A stretch of DNA of 64,000 nucleotides from Brenneria nigrifluens DSM 30175 = ATCC 13028 (GCF_005484965.1 NZ_CP034036.1:930001-994000), one strand, 5' to 3'. Counted from the stretch's first letter, positions 8,713 through 17,422 are shown. A program made the numbers and translations. Notes: a model not told the origin generated them from the letters alone.

Positions 8713-10146
8713 ATGAAAGTTACGCTGCCTGATTTCCGCCGTGCGGGGGTGTTAGTGGTTGGGGATGTGATGCTGGATCGCTACTGGTATGGACCGACCA
8801 GCCGCATTTCGCCGGAGGCGCCGGTGCCGGTGGTCAAGGTTGACACCATTGAGGAGCGACCCGGCGGGGCGGCGAACGTGGCGATGAATATCGCTTCTCT
8901 GGGGGCCGGTTCGCGGCTGGTCGGCCTGACGGGGATTGACGACGCCGCCCGCGCCCTGAGCAGCAAACTTGGCGAAGTCAATGTGAAGTGCGATTTCGTC
9001 TCGGTGCCGACGCATCCGACCATCACCAAACTGCGCGTATTATCCCGTAACCAGCAGCTGATCCGGCTGGACTTTGAAGAAGGCTTCGGCGGCGTCGACC
9101 CGCAGCCGATGATCGAGCGTATCCAGCAGGCGTTGCCCAATATCGGCGCGCTGGTGCTGTCCGATTACGCCAAAGGGGCGCTTATTCACGTACAAACCAT
9201 GATCCAGACGGCGAAAGCGGCGGGCGTGCCGGTGCTGATCGACCCGAAAGGGACGGACTTTTCCCGCTACCGCGGGGCGACGCTGCTGACGCCCAACCTG
9301 TCGGAATTCGAGGCGGTGGCCGGACGCTGCAAAAATGAAGATGAGCTGGTGTCCCGCGGGATGCAACTGGTGGCCGATTACCAGCTGTCCGCCCTGCTGA
9401 TCACCCGCTCGGAGCAGGGGATGACCCTGTTGCAGCCGGGCAAGGCGCCGCTGCATTTGCCGACCCAGGCGCAGGAGGTGTACGACGTGACCGGCGCCGG
9501 CGATACGGTTATCGGCGTGCTGGCCGCCGCGCTGGCCGCCGGCAACTCGCTGGAAGAGGCCTGTTTCCTCGCCAACGCCGCCGCCGGCGTGGTGGTGGGC
9601 AAGCTGGGAACCTCAACGGTGTCGCCCATCGAACTGGAAAACGCCATCCGCGGGCGCGCGGAAACCGGTTTCGGCGTGATGAGCGAAGCGCAGCTGAAAG
9701 AGGCGGTAGCGCTGGCGCGGCGGCGCGGCGAAAAAATCGTTATGACCAACGGCTGTTTCGATATCCTGCACGCGGGGCACGTTTCCTATCTGGCGAATGC
9801 CCGTAAGCTTGGCGATCGCCTGATTGTGGCGGTGAACAGCGATGCGTCGACCAAACGGCTGAAAGGGCCGACCCGGCCGGTTAATCCGCTGCCGCAGCGC
9901 ATGATCGTGCTGGGGGCGCTGGAAGCCGTCGACTGGGTGGTGCCGTTTGAGGAGGATACCCCGCAGCGCCTGATTGCCGAGGTGTTGCCGGATGTTCTGG
10001 TCAAAGGCGGCGATTATCAGCCGCATGAAATCGCCGGTAGCGAAGAGGTGTGGGCCAACGGCGGCGAGGTCCGGGTGCTGAATTTTGAAGACGGCTGCTC
10101 CACCACCAATATTATTAACGCCATTAAAGCCGGTAAATCTGAATAA
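8713..10146 (+). CDS. hldE: Bifunctional heptose 7-phosphate kinase / heptose 1-phosphate adenylyltransferase HldE
   Basis: HldE catalyses two steps in making ADP-L-glycero-D-manno-heptose for the lipopolysaccharide inner core. The N-terminal ribokinase-like domain (about 1-318) has GDVMLDRYW and the DVTGAGDTVIG active-site loop; the C-terminal nucleotidyltransferase domain (about 344-477) has MTNGCFDILHAGHVSYL with the HxGH-type motif. The frame is open to 8638, but the ATG at 8713 with GGAG just upstream gives 477 residues, the E. coli length. The other heptose gene of the window, gmhB, is some 50 kb away. Only 15 nt separate HldE from ligA, an unusual neighbour. Confidence 0.96.
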   Translation: MKVTLPDFRRAGVLVVGDVMLDRYWYGPTSRISPEAPVPVVKVDTIEERPGGAANVAMNIASLGAGSRLVGLTGIDDAARALSSKLGEVNVKCDFVSVPTHPTITKLRVLSRNQQLIRLDFEEGFGGVDPQPMIERIQQALPNIGALVLSDYAKGALIHVQTMIQTAKAAGVPVLIDPKGTDFSRYRGATLLTPNLSEFEAVAGRCKNEDELVSRGMQLVADYQLSALLITRSEQGMTLLQPGKAPLHLPTQAQEVYDVTGAGDTVIGVLAAALAAGNSLEEACFLANAAAGVVVGKLGTSTVSPIELENAIRGRAETGFGVMSEAQLKEAVALARRRGEKIVMTNGCFDILHAGHVSYLANARKLGDRLIVAVNSDASTKRLKGPTRPVNPLPQRMIVLGALEAVDWVVPFEEDTPQRLIAEVLPDVLVKGGDYQPHEIAGSEEVWANGGEVRVLNFEDGCSTTNIINAIKAGKSE

Positions 10147-10161
10147 CTGACTGAAATAAGT

Positions 10162-12216
10162 ATGAATCCATTGAATATAGAGTCGGCCGAAGCGCGTGAG
10201 GCAAGCTCGCGGGCAGCGGAGTTGCGCAGGGTATTGCGTCATCATGAATACAAGTATCACGTGGAAGATGCGCCGGAAATCCCGGATGCCGAATACGATC
10301 GGCTGATGCGTGAGCTGAAAAGCCTGGAAGAGGCCTATCCCCAACTGGTGACGGCGGACTCGCCGACGCAGCGCGTCGGCGCGGCGCCGCTGGCGGCCTT
10401 CGAGCAGGTGCGTCACGAAGTGCCGATGCTGTCGCTGGATAACGTATTTGACGAAGAGAGCTATCTGGCGTTCAGCAAACGCATCGGCGACCGGCTGAAA
10501 AACGGCGACGATCTGACCTTCTGCTGCGAGCTGAAGCTGGACGGCCTGGCCGTCAGCCTGCTGTATGAAGAGGGCGTGCTGACGCGCGCGGCCACGCGCG
10601 GCGACGGCGCCACCGGCGAGAATATCACCGCGAATATCCGCACCGTCGGCGCCATCCCGCTGCGTCTGACGGGAGATAACATTCCGCGTCGGCTGGAAGT
10701 ACGCGGCGAAGTATTTATGAAGCACAGCGGTTTCGAAAAACTCAACGAGGAAGCCCGCCGCACCGGCGGCAAAGTGTTTGCCAACCCCCGCAACGCGGCG
10801 GCCGGCTCGCTGCGTCAGCTCGATCCCCGCATCACCGCCAAACGTCCGCTGACCTTTTTTTGCTACGGCGTCGGTTTGCTGGAGGGCGGAGAGCTGCCGG
10901 ACAGCCACTGGCGGCGCCTGATGCAATTCAGGCGCTGGGGACTGCCGGTCAGCGACCGTATCAGGCTCTGTACCGGCAGTGCGGAAGTGCTCGATTTTTA
11001 TCGCCATATCGAACAGACGCGCGGCGCGCTGGATTTCGATATCGACGGCGTGGTGGTCAAGGTGGACGATCTGGCGCTGCAGGCGCGCCTCGGCTATGTC
11101 GCCCGCGCGCCGCGCTGGGCGGTGGCGTTTAAATTCCCGGCGCAGGAGCAGCTGACCTGGGTGCGCGACGTCGAATTTCAGGTCGGCCGCACCGGGGCGA
11201 TTACCCCGGTGGCGCGTCTGGAGCCGGTGGCGGTGGCGGGGGTGATGGTCAGTAACGCCACGCTGCATAACGCCGATGAGATCGAACGGCTTGGCCTACG
11301 CATTGGCGACCGGGTGACGGTGCGCCGCGCCGGCGACGTTATTCCGCAGATTGTCGGCGTGGTGGAAACGGAGCGGCCGGAAAATGCCCGGCCGATTGTG
11401 TTCCCCGACGTCTGCCCGGTGTGCGGTTCCGACGTGGAGCGGGTGGAGGGAGAGGTGGTCACCCGTTGCACCGGCGGCCTGATTTGCGGGGCGCAGCGCA
11501 AAGAAGCCCTGAAGCACTTTGTTTCCCGCCGGGCGCTGGACGTCGACGGCATGGGCGACAAAATCATCGACCAACTGGTGGAAAAAGAGTATGTCAAAAC
11601 GCCGGCCGACCTTTTCCGACTCAGCGCCGGGATATTGACCGGTCTCGACCGCATGGGGCCGAAGTCGGCGCAGAATCTGGTCGGCGCGCTGGAGAAGGCG
11701 AAAAGCACCACCCTGGCGCGTTTCCTGTTTGCGCTGGGCATCCGCGACGTCGGAGAAGCGACCGCCGCCAATCTGGCCGCGCATTTTGGTTCGCTGGAGG
11801 CGCTGTTCGCCGCGGATGAAGAGTCGCTGCTGGAGGTGCCCGACGTGGGCAAGGTGGTCGCCGCCCGCGTGCGGCATTTCCTGGAGGAGGAACACAACCG
11901 GCAGGTGATCCGCGAACTGATCGATCCCGACGGCATCAATATCCACTGGCCGCAGCCGCCGGCGGTGAAAGCGCAAGAGATCGACAGTCCGTTTGCCGGC
12001 AAGACGCTGGTGCTGACCGGGTCGCTGAGCATTCTGTCCCGCGATGAGGCCAAAGATCGGCTGACGGCGCTGGGCGCCAGGGTCAGCGGCAGCGTATCGA
12101 AAAAAACCGATATGGTGATTGCCGGCGAAGCGGCGGGATCCAAGCTGACCAAAGCGCAGGAGCTGGGGATCCCGGTGATTGACGAAGCCGAAATGATGCG
12201 TTTGCTGGGGGAGTAG
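10162..12216 (+). CDS. ligA: NAD-dependent DNA ligase LigA
   Basis: LigA seals nicks in DNA during replication and repair using NAD+. The 684-residue protein has the full domain set: the Ia region (LRHHEYKYHVEDAPEIPDAEYD), the adenylation domain with the catalytic lysine in CELKLDG, an OB fold, a four-cysteine zinc site (CPVCGSDVE and CTGGLICG), helix-hairpin-helix repeats and a C-terminal BRCT domain (FAGKTLVLTGSLS onward). It is therefore LigA rather than the shorter LigB. In E. coli ligA follows zipA; here it follows hldE after 15 nt, while the downstream partner ypeB is kept. The N-terminus is about 13 residues longer than in E. coli. Confidence 0.96.
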   Translation: MNPLNIESAEAREASSRAAELRRVLRHHEYKYHVEDAPEIPDAEYDRLMRELKSLEEAYPQLVTADSPTQRVGAAPLAAFEQVRHEVPMLSLDNVFDEESYLAFSKRIGDRLKNGDDLTFCCELKLDGLAVSLLYEEGVLTRAATRGDGATGENITANIRTVGAIPLRLTGDNIPRRLEVRGEVFMKHSGFEKLNEEARRTGGKVFANPRNAAAGSLRQLDPRITAKRPLTFFCYGVGLLEGGELPDSHWRRLMQFRRWGLPVSDRIRLCTGSAEVLDFYRHIEQTRGALDFDIDGVVVKVDDLALQARLGYVARAPRWAVAFKFPAQEQLTWVRDVEFQVGRTGAITPVARLEPVAVAGVMVSNATLHNADEIERLGLRIGDRVTVRRAGDVIPQIVGVVETERPENARPIVFPDVCPVCGSDVERVEGEVVTRCTGGLICGAQRKEALKHFVSRRALDVDGMGDKIIDQLVEKEYVKTPADLFRLSAGILTGLDRMGPKSAQNLVGALEKAKSTTLARFLFALGIRDVGEATAANLAAHFGSLEALFAADEESLLEVPDVGKVVAARVRHFLEEEHNRQVIRELIDPDGINIHWPQPPAVKAQEIDSPFAGKTLVLTGSLSILSRDEAKDRLTALGARVSGSVSKKTDMVIAGEAAGSKLTKAQELGIPVIDEAEMMRLLGE

Positions 12217-12220
12217 GCTG

Positions 12221-12445
12221 GTGGAAAAAGAAGACCTGATTGAAATCGCCAATATGCCGATGCCGTTTGGCAAGTATCAGGGGCGGGCGCTGATCGACCT
12301 GCCGGAAGAGTACCTGCTGTGGTTTGCCCGTAAAGGCGAGTTTCCCCAGGGGCGCCTGGGCGAACTGATGCAAATGACGCTGGCGATCAAGATAGAAGGT
12401 CTGCAAGGGCTGGTTAAGCCGCTGAAGCGTAATAATAAGGCATGA
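12221..12445 (+). CDS. ypeB: YpeB, DUF3820 family protein
   Basis: The 74-residue protein matches E. coli YpeB (ELIEIANMPMPFGKYQGR-type start, then LPEEYLLWFARKGEFPQGRLGELM). DUF3820 proteins are small and of unknown function. Translation begins at GTG, four bases after the ligA stop, so it is probably coupled to ligA, as in E. coli. The stop codon lies inside the terminator stem. Confidence 0.9.
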   Translation: MEKEDLIEIANMPMPFGKYQGRALIDLPEEYLLWFARKGEFPQGRLGELMQMTLAIKIEGLQGLVKPLKRNNKA

Positions 12446-12468
12446 TTGTTACCTCATGCCTTATTTTT
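12437..12468 (+). terminator. Rho-independent terminator of the ligA-ypeB transcript
   Basis: A 9-bp stem (AAGGCATGA with TCATGCCTT) with an 8-nt loop is followed by ATTTTT. The ypeB stop codon is within the left arm. It also sits just beyond the stop of the convergent FlxA-like gene and could act in both directions. Confidence 0.8.
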
Positions 12469-12472
12469 GAAC

Positions 12473-12811
12473 TCAGATATAAACATTGATCTGATTTTCT
12501 TCCGTCGGGCGATTAACGCCGTCGGCCTGGGCTGAAAGAGCGCCTTCGTCGGTAGCCGTCTCCTCTACAGATTGTTGCGCCTGTTGGGCTTCAAGTTGAG
12601 CGATTTGCGCCTCAATAGCCTGGATCTGAGCCTGTAACAGCTCGCTTTGAGTTGCCGCTGTTTCTGAGTCTCCGGATGAGCTTGATATGTTCTCAAGCTG
12701 TTCTGTTAACTTTTCGAGCTGCTGATTTAGTTGGTTAATCTTCTGGGCGTAGCTTTGTGAAGAGCCGCCTGAAGATGAAGTTACCGATGAAACTGCACTT
12801 ATGCTGGACAT
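12473..12811 (-). CDS. FlxA-like protein, copy 1
   Basis: This 112-residue protein is low in complexity, with a Ser-rich start (MSSISAVSSVTSSSGG) and two helical coiled-coil stretches (INQLNQQLEKLTEQLENI, about residues 25-42, and a Gln/Ala-rich LLQAQIQAIEAQIAQLEAQQ-type segment, about 59-78). This is the pattern of the FlxA-like family, named for an E. coli gene controlled by FliA. It has a clear AGGAGG ribosome-binding site and a near-consensus sigma-28 promoter 41 nt upstream. It is paralogous to the next gene. The protein ends in INVYI, and the nearby chemoreceptor ends in INVYGG. Its function is not known; a flagellum-linked role is inferred from the promoter. Confidence 0.8.
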   Translation of the reverse strand: MSSISAVSSVTSSSGGSSQSYAQKINQLNQQLEKLTEQLENISSSSGDSETAATQSELLQAQIQAIEAQIAQLEAQQAQQSVEETATDEGALSAQADGVNRPTEENQINVYI

Positions 12812-12851
12812 TTTTCCTCCTGATAAAGATCACACACATAGTGTGAATTTA

Positions 12852-12878
12852 TTATCGGTAAATGCGTTTTCGCATTGA
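12852..12878 (-). promoter_or_regulatory. FliA (sigma-28) promoter of FlxA-like copy 1
   Basis: On the minus strand TCAATGCG, an 11-nt spacer, then ACCGATAA. This compares with the enterobacterial FliA consensus TAAAGTTT-N11-GCCGATAA: 7 of 8 in the -10 element and exact spacing, with a weaker -35 (TCAA in place of TAAA). Confidence 0.75.
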
Positions 12879-13027
12879 GGATAATTGGGTTGTCAAGGCG
12901 ATTGATTGTCTTCAGTATTCAGTAAAACATGTAACAAGACATGTTTTTGCTCGTCATATTTTACGCTGCTGCTGCGTTTTGACTGTAAGTCATATTTTTC
13001 CGCGTATCTTTATGGTGAATAATGGCA

Positions 13028-13384
13028 TTACACGTAAAGATCGAGTCGGTTACTCCCTGATGTCGCATCGATCGTATCCTGGACTTCCGACACAGTTGCG
13101 TCTGTCGCCGAAGGGGAGACCGGCTGCCGCTGTTGCAAAACGGATACCTGAGACTGGAGCGCGGCCAACTGTGCCTGGATAATCTGCTTCTGTTCCTGAA
13201 TCTGTATGTTATTCGGGCTGTCATCCCCACCTGCGGCGGGGGCGCTGAGTTGCGACAGCTTCTCGTTAAGATGGCTAATGCGTTGATTAAGCTGTGTAAC
13301 CTGTTGGTCGACATCGTTAACTGTGTTAGATGTTATCGGTGCGATAGAAGAAACTAAAACCAGAGCAATAGAAGATGTAGACAT
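13028..13384 (-). CDS. FlxA-like protein, copy 2
   Basis: This 118-residue protein has the same plan as the neighbouring FlxA-like gene: a short Ser/Ala-rich N-terminus (MSTSSIALVLVSSIAP), a first coiled-coil segment (VTQLNQRISHLNEKLSQL, about residues 30-50) and a second one (IIQAQLAALQSQVSVLQQ, about 70-87). The end is NRLDLYV. The frame is open to 13468, but the start at 13384 is supported by a GAGGA ribosome-binding site and by a FliA promoter that lies inside the longer reading frame. The next gene upstream in the same direction is the chemoreceptor. Function unknown. Confidence 0.78.
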   Translation of the reverse strand: MSTSSIALVLVSSIAPITSNTVNDVDQQVTQLNQRISHLNEKLSQLSAPAAGGDDSPNNIQIQEQKQIIQAQLAALQSQVSVLQQRQPVSPSATDATVSEVQDTIDATSGSNRLDLYV

Positions 13385-13427
13385 CGTTTTATCCTCAACG
13401 TAAAAATTCCTGACGGCAACTTTACGG

Positions 13428-13454
13428 TTATCGGTCAAATTTTCCCCAACTTTA
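13428..13454 (-). promoter_or_regulatory. FliA (sigma-28) promoter of FlxA-like copy 2
   Basis: On the minus strand TAAAGTTG, an 11-nt spacer, then ACCGATAA: 14 of 16 positions of the FliA consensus with exact spacing. It lies between the chemoreceptor stop and the FlxA-like start, so this gene can be transcribed apart from the chemoreceptor. Confidence 0.88.
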
Positions 13455-13471
13455 ATATTTGGAAACATTAA

Positions 13472-15007
13472 TTAACCACCATAGACATTGATGGCGCTAT
13501 TGAGGCGCATCGCCTGACGATTTAACCTTTCCGCCGCCTCCGTGGATTGGGCGACCATATCCGTATTGCGCTGGGTCATTTCTTCAATCTGCGCAATGGA
13601 GGTGTTGATTAAGCCCAGCGCGGAAGTCTGCTCGCCGGCGGCGTTGCTGATCTCTTTGATCATGCTGGAAACCTGGCGGACTTCCTGCACGATGTCGTTG
13701 ATATGCCTGCCGGCATTTTCCACCATCTGCCCGCCCGATTTCACGCTGGCCACGTTGGCGTCAATCAGCGCTTTGATCTCCCTGGCGGCCGAGGCGGAAT
13801 GCTGCGCCAAATTGCGCACTTCGGCGGCCACCACGGCGAACCCCTTGCCTTGCGCCCCGGCGCGGGCCGCTTCAACGGCGGCGTTCAGGGCGAGGATATT
13901 GGTCTGAAAGGCAATACTGTCGATCACGCTGATAATATCGACGATTTTATTACTGGCGTCGGAAATGGAATCCATCATGCCGATGGTTTCCTGCATAATC
14001 TCCCCTCCTTTCACCGCGGTGCGGTTGGCGGTTTCCGCCATCTGCGTCGCCTGGACGGCGGTTTCAGAACTTTGCCGCACCGCCGCGGTAATTTGCTCGA
14101 TGGCCGCGGCCGTCTGCTGCAGATTGGCGGAGGTGTCTTCCGTGCGGCTATTCAGCGCGCTATTGTCTGCGGCCAGCCGCTGGCTGACATCGGTCATTCC
14201 CTGCACCTGGGCGCCGATATCATCCACCAGGGAGTGCAGGTTGAGTCCGAACTGGTTGATTGCCCGCAGCAGCATACCTATTTCATCCACCCGGTTGAGC
14301 CGTATAGATTTTCCCTTGCGGCCGGAAACAATATGCTGGGCCTGTTTCAGCAGCATTTTCAGCGGCCGGGCAATCTGCCGTTGCAGAAAAAGATCCAGCA
14401 GAAAGATTAAAGCAAGCGTCACAGCCAGCGACCAGAGCGGGTTTATTCCGCCGAGCGAGAGCAGCGCGGGAACCATTCCCGCGGCAGCAATCGCCATCCG
14501 CAGGCGCCAGCGCACTGGCAGCCTCTGTAATATTGACAGCGGGGCGAATATGCCGGTGCTAACCACTAACCCCTTGTAAAATCCACGGTGCCCGGCCTGC
14601 TTTTTCTTTACGGCCTGATATAAGGGTTCCGCGGATTTGATTTCATCGGCGCTCGGCGTATTGCGCACGGAGATATAACCGGTGAGTTGATTGTGATGAT
14701 AAACCGGCGTGACGTTGGCGCGGACCCAGTAGTGGTCGCCATTGCACCGCCTGTTTTTTACCAGCCCGGTCCAGCTGTCGCCTTGCTGTAGGGTGAACCA
14801 CATATCGGCAAAGGCTTCGGCCGGCATATCCGGGTGGCGCACAATATTGTGCGGCTGGTTGATTAATTCATCCTCCGAAAAGCCGCTGACGTTGATAAAT
14901 GCGGAGTTGGCATAGGTGATATGGCTGTGAATATCTGTGGTGGACATTAATGTCGTATCCATATCCAACAGATACTCCTGCTGTGTGACAGGCGTATTTA
15001 ATCGCAT
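13472..15007 (-). CDS. Aer-like methyl-accepting chemotaxis protein with N-terminal PAS domain
   Basis: The 511-residue protein begins with a PAS domain (about residues 7-120: MDTTLMSTTDIHSHITYAN, NIVRHPDMP, then YWVRANVTPVYH), the fold that binds FAD in Aer. Then come a hydrophobic hairpin (about 160-215) with almost no periplasmic part, a HAMP-like segment, and a long signalling coiled coil with the conserved tip (IAFQTNILALNAAVEAARAG). It should sense an internal cue such as redox state or energy and signal through CheW and CheA. There is no NWETF-type pentapeptide; the C-terminus is INVYGG. An upstream sigma-28-like site is weak (GCTGATAA at 15116-15123 on the minus strand, poor -35). The PAS ligand cannot be decided by eye. 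Confidence 0.9.
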   Translation of the reverse strand: MRLNTPVTQQEYLLDMDTTLMSTTDIHSHITYANSAFINVSGFSEDELINQPHNIVRHPDMPAEAFADMWFTLQQGDSWTGLVKNRRCNGDHYWVRANVTPVYHHNQLTGYISVRNTPSADEIKSAEPLYQAVKKKQAGHRGFYKGLVVSTGIFAPLSILQRLPVRWRLRMAIAAAGMVPALLSLGGINPLWSLAVTLALIFLLDLFLQRQIARPLKMLLKQAQHIVSGRKGKSIRLNRVDEIGMLLRAINQFGLNLHSLVDDIGAQVQGMTDVSQRLAADNSALNSRTEDTSANLQQTAAAIEQITAAVRQSSETAVQATQMAETANRTAVKGGEIMQETIGMMDSISDASNKIVDIISVIDSIAFQTNILALNAAVEAARAGAQGKGFAVVAAEVRNLAQHSASAAREIKALIDANVASVKSGGQMVENAGRHINDIVQEVRQVSSMIKEISNAAGEQTSALGLINTSIAQIEEMTQRNTDMVAQSTEAAERLNRQAMRLNSAINVYGG

Positions 15008-15231
15008 CAGAAACCCCGGCGGTATATTGCTGTTTAAATTAATTCAAGATATTCAATTGGGTACGCTGAATTTTTTTCGCTATTTGATAATAGTTTACCG
15101 AATGCAATCACCCGGTTATCAGCATGGATGAATTTATGATGATGAGGATCCTGCTGTCAATAAATTCATTTGATCATAAGTAATTCATTGATAAAAGATA
15201 ATGATTCACAGGATTAAGTATCAATGGCAGC

Positions 15232-15356
<125 letters not shown>

Positions 15357-15358
<2 letters not shown>

Positions 15359-15417
15359 TACCCGTCATACTTCAAGCTGCAGATGCGTTGGCTGCAACTC
15401 GAATTATTTAGGGTATA
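15357..15417 (-). repeat. ERIC element with internal deletion, 61 bp
   Basis: This has the same two ends as the adjacent full copy but 66 bp of the centre are missing, joining TTGGCTGC directly to AACTCGAATT. It shares the boundary TA with the full copy, so the two abut with a common TA dinucleotide. Confidence 0.88.
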
Positions 15418-15582
15418 TATTCAATAACGGGGGATACGCTGGTTTTGTTAAATTTTATTAGGTGATTTTTACGTATTTGGCGTGAAATGTTGCTGGTCGT
15501 TGTTTTTTTCGCTGTTACCGGGCGAATTTTTAGATGTGAAGATTTATTAAATTGATCCTGGGTCAAAAACGGCTTGTTGAAT

Positions 15583-15612
15583 TAATAAATGGCCGGAAAA
15601 TATTCCGGCCAT
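15583..15612 (-). terminator. Rho-independent terminator after garD
   Basis: A perfect 10-bp stem (ATGGCCGGAA with TTCCGGCCAT) with a 4-nt loop is followed on the minus strand by TTTATTAATT, 19 nt beyond the garD stop. Confidence 0.8.
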
Positions 15613-15630
15613 AAGAAGATAATGTCGCAA

Positions 15631-17196
15631 TCAGGTTACCGGCGCCGGGTTGAAAACCGCCAAGGCGTTGTGAATACCCCATTGATCTGACCAGGTTTTC
15701 TTTCTGCCGCTGGCGATGTCGAGAATAAAGTGGAACAGCTGCCAGCCGACATCTTCAATCGTCGCGTCACCCGTGGCGATGGTGCCGGCGTCGATATCCA
15801 TCAGATCGTGCCAGCGTTTTGCCAACGCCGTACGGGTCGCCATTTTAATGACCGGCACCGCCAGTAAGCCATAGGGCGTGCCGCGGCCGGTGGTAAAGAC
15901 CTGCACGGTGATGCCGGAAGCCAGCTGCTGCGTGCCGCAAACAAAGTCGCTGGCTGGGGTCGCCGCGTAAATCAAGCCGCGTTTGGTCGAGCGCTGCCCC
16001 GGAGACAGAACTTCGACAATGGCGCTGGTGCCCGATTTGGCAATGGAGCCGAGCGCTTTTTCCACCACGTTGGCCAGGCCGCCTTTCTTGTTGCCGGGCG
16101 ACGGGTTGGCGCTGCGGTCGGTCTGGCCGCTATCGAGGTAGGCGTCATACCAGGCCATCTCTTCCAGCAGACGCTTACCGACCTCCTGGTTAACGGCCCG
16201 CGGCGTCAGCAAATGGATGGCGTCGCGCACTTCGGTGACTTCTGAAAACATCACCGTCGCGCCGCAGCGTACCAGCAGATCGGAGGCGAATCCGACCGCC
16301 GGGTTTGCCGTCACGCCGGAAAAGGCGTCGCTGCCGCCGCACTGCATGCCGACCACCAGATCGGATGCCGGGCAGGTTTCACGCCGGCGCCGGTTCAACC
16401 GCTGCAGATGCCGATCGGCCGTGGTCAGAATATCATCCACCATTGATTTAAAGCCCACATGATGTTCATCCTGTAAACGAACGATGCTGCTGTCGTCCAG
16501 CGAGATGGCCTGCACGTCGGGCGTGCCTTCCAGCAGGCGTTCGGGTTGAAGTTTTTCACACCCCAGGCCGACAACCAGCACTTCGCCGCCAAAGTTGGGA
16601 TTCAGCGCCAGGTTATGAATGGTTCGTATCGGGACGACCGCCGCCGGGGCATTGATGGCCACGCCGCAGCCGTAGAGATGATTGAGGGCCACAACGCCGT
16701 CGACGTTCGGATACCTGGGAAGTAAATCCCGTTCAATGATGTTAACCACATAGTCCACCACCCCCGCGACGCAATGTACGCTGGTGGTAATGCCGAGAAG
16801 ATTTTTCGTACCGACGCTGCCGTCGGGATTACGGTAACCTTCAAAGGTATAACCTTCCAGCGGGGGAAGCGCGGCGGGGACTTTTGTGGCCAGCGGCAGG
16901 GTTTCCAGCGCCGGGGCCTGGGGCAATTCCACCAGCGATTCGTCAATCCAGCTTCCCTGGGGAATATCTCTTAACGCATAGCCGATGATTTCACCGTAGC
17001 GAATAATGGGTCCGCCTTTATCAATATTGACCAGAGCGACTTTGTGCCCCTGGGGAATATGCTCAATTAATTCCAGTCCGCTATCAAATCGGGTTCCGGC
17101 ACGTAAACCATTATCATTAACAATGATGGCGACATTATCATCACTGTGAACTTTAATGTAAAATGCCTGCACGGAATTCTGTTTGTTCTGCGACAT
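15631..17196 (-). CDS. garD: Galactarate dehydratase GarD
   Basis: GarD dehydrates galactarate to 5-keto-4-deoxy-D-glucarate, the entry step of the pathway. The 521-residue protein matches E. coli GarD along its length: the N-terminal SAF-like segment (AFYIKVHSDDNVAIIVNDNG), GYRNPDGSVGTKNLLGI, NHLYGCG, MQCGGSDAFSGVTANPA, PSPGNKKGGLANVVEKALGS and the end LAVFNPAPVT. It is divergent from garPLRK, which encodes uptake and the later steps, and has its own terminator. In E. coli the genes respond to CdaR and cAMP-CRP; two CRP-like sites lie in the shared upstream region. Confidence 0.96.
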   Translation of the reverse strand: MSQNKQNSVQAFYIKVHSDDNVAIIVNDNGLRAGTRFDSGLELIEHIPQGHKVALVNIDKGGPIIRYGEIIGYALRDIPQGSWIDESLVELPQAPALETLPLATKVPAALPPLEGYTFEGYRNPDGSVGTKNLLGITTSVHCVAGVVDYVVNIIERDLLPRYPNVDGVVALNHLYGCGVAINAPAAVVPIRTIHNLALNPNFGGEVLVVGLGCEKLQPERLLEGTPDVQAISLDDSSIVRLQDEHHVGFKSMVDDILTTADRHLQRLNRRRRETCPASDLVVGMQCGGSDAFSGVTANPAVGFASDLLVRCGATVMFSEVTEVRDAIHLLTPRAVNQEVGKRLLEEMAWYDAYLDSGQTDRSANPSPGNKKGGLANVVEKALGSIAKSGTSAIVEVLSPGQRSTKRGLIYAATPASDFVCGTQQLASGITVQVFTTGRGTPYGLLAVPVIKMATRTALAKRWHDLMDIDAGTIATGDATIEDVGWQLFHFILDIASGRKKTWSDQWGIHNALAVFNPAPVT

Positions 17197-17371
17197 AACG
17201 TCTCCAGTAAATGCTTAATTTTCAGAAAATCAGTTTTTTTCTTCGTGTTATAATTAGGGCTATATAGATTTTATATATACATAGTATCTGATTTTTAATC
17301 GCACTGGATTGTGCAATTGAATGATATTTTTTGTTTTTAACGTCGTATGATCTGGCGAATAGCCAATATAC

Positions 17372-17387
17372 TGTGATCTATCTCACC
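17372..17387. promoter_or_regulatory. CRP-binding site, near consensus
   Basis: TGTGA-TCTATC-TCACC, which is nine of ten half-site bases with the correct 6-nt spacer. It is suitably placed to activate the divergent gar promoters. Confidence 0.75.
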
Positions 17388-17422
17388 TTACATATTTTAA
17401 TGGGCTATGCCACTGACAATAA

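Noticed and set aside
9613..11268. Long open frame on the minus strand (551 codons) across hldE and ligA
   Set aside because: It is the shadow of two well-conserved genes on the other strand in GC-rich DNA. It has no family similarity that I recognise, and its composition is rich in Arg, His and Gln, as expected of an antisense frame.
12822..12845. TCACACACATAGTGTGA as a CRP site
   Set aside because: The half-sites are in the wrong order (TCACA then TGTGA); a CRP site needs TGTGA first. It may still be an operator for another protein.
12862..13182. Plus-strand frame between and across the FlxA-like genes
   Set aside because: It overlaps a FlxA-like gene with good promoter and ribosome-binding site on the other strand, and has no recognisable domain.
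15116..15142. FliA promoter for the chemoreceptor gene
   Set aside because: The -10 (GCTGATAA) is fair, but the -35 eleven bases upstream (TCATCATA) matches at only two positions; too weak to list as a feature.
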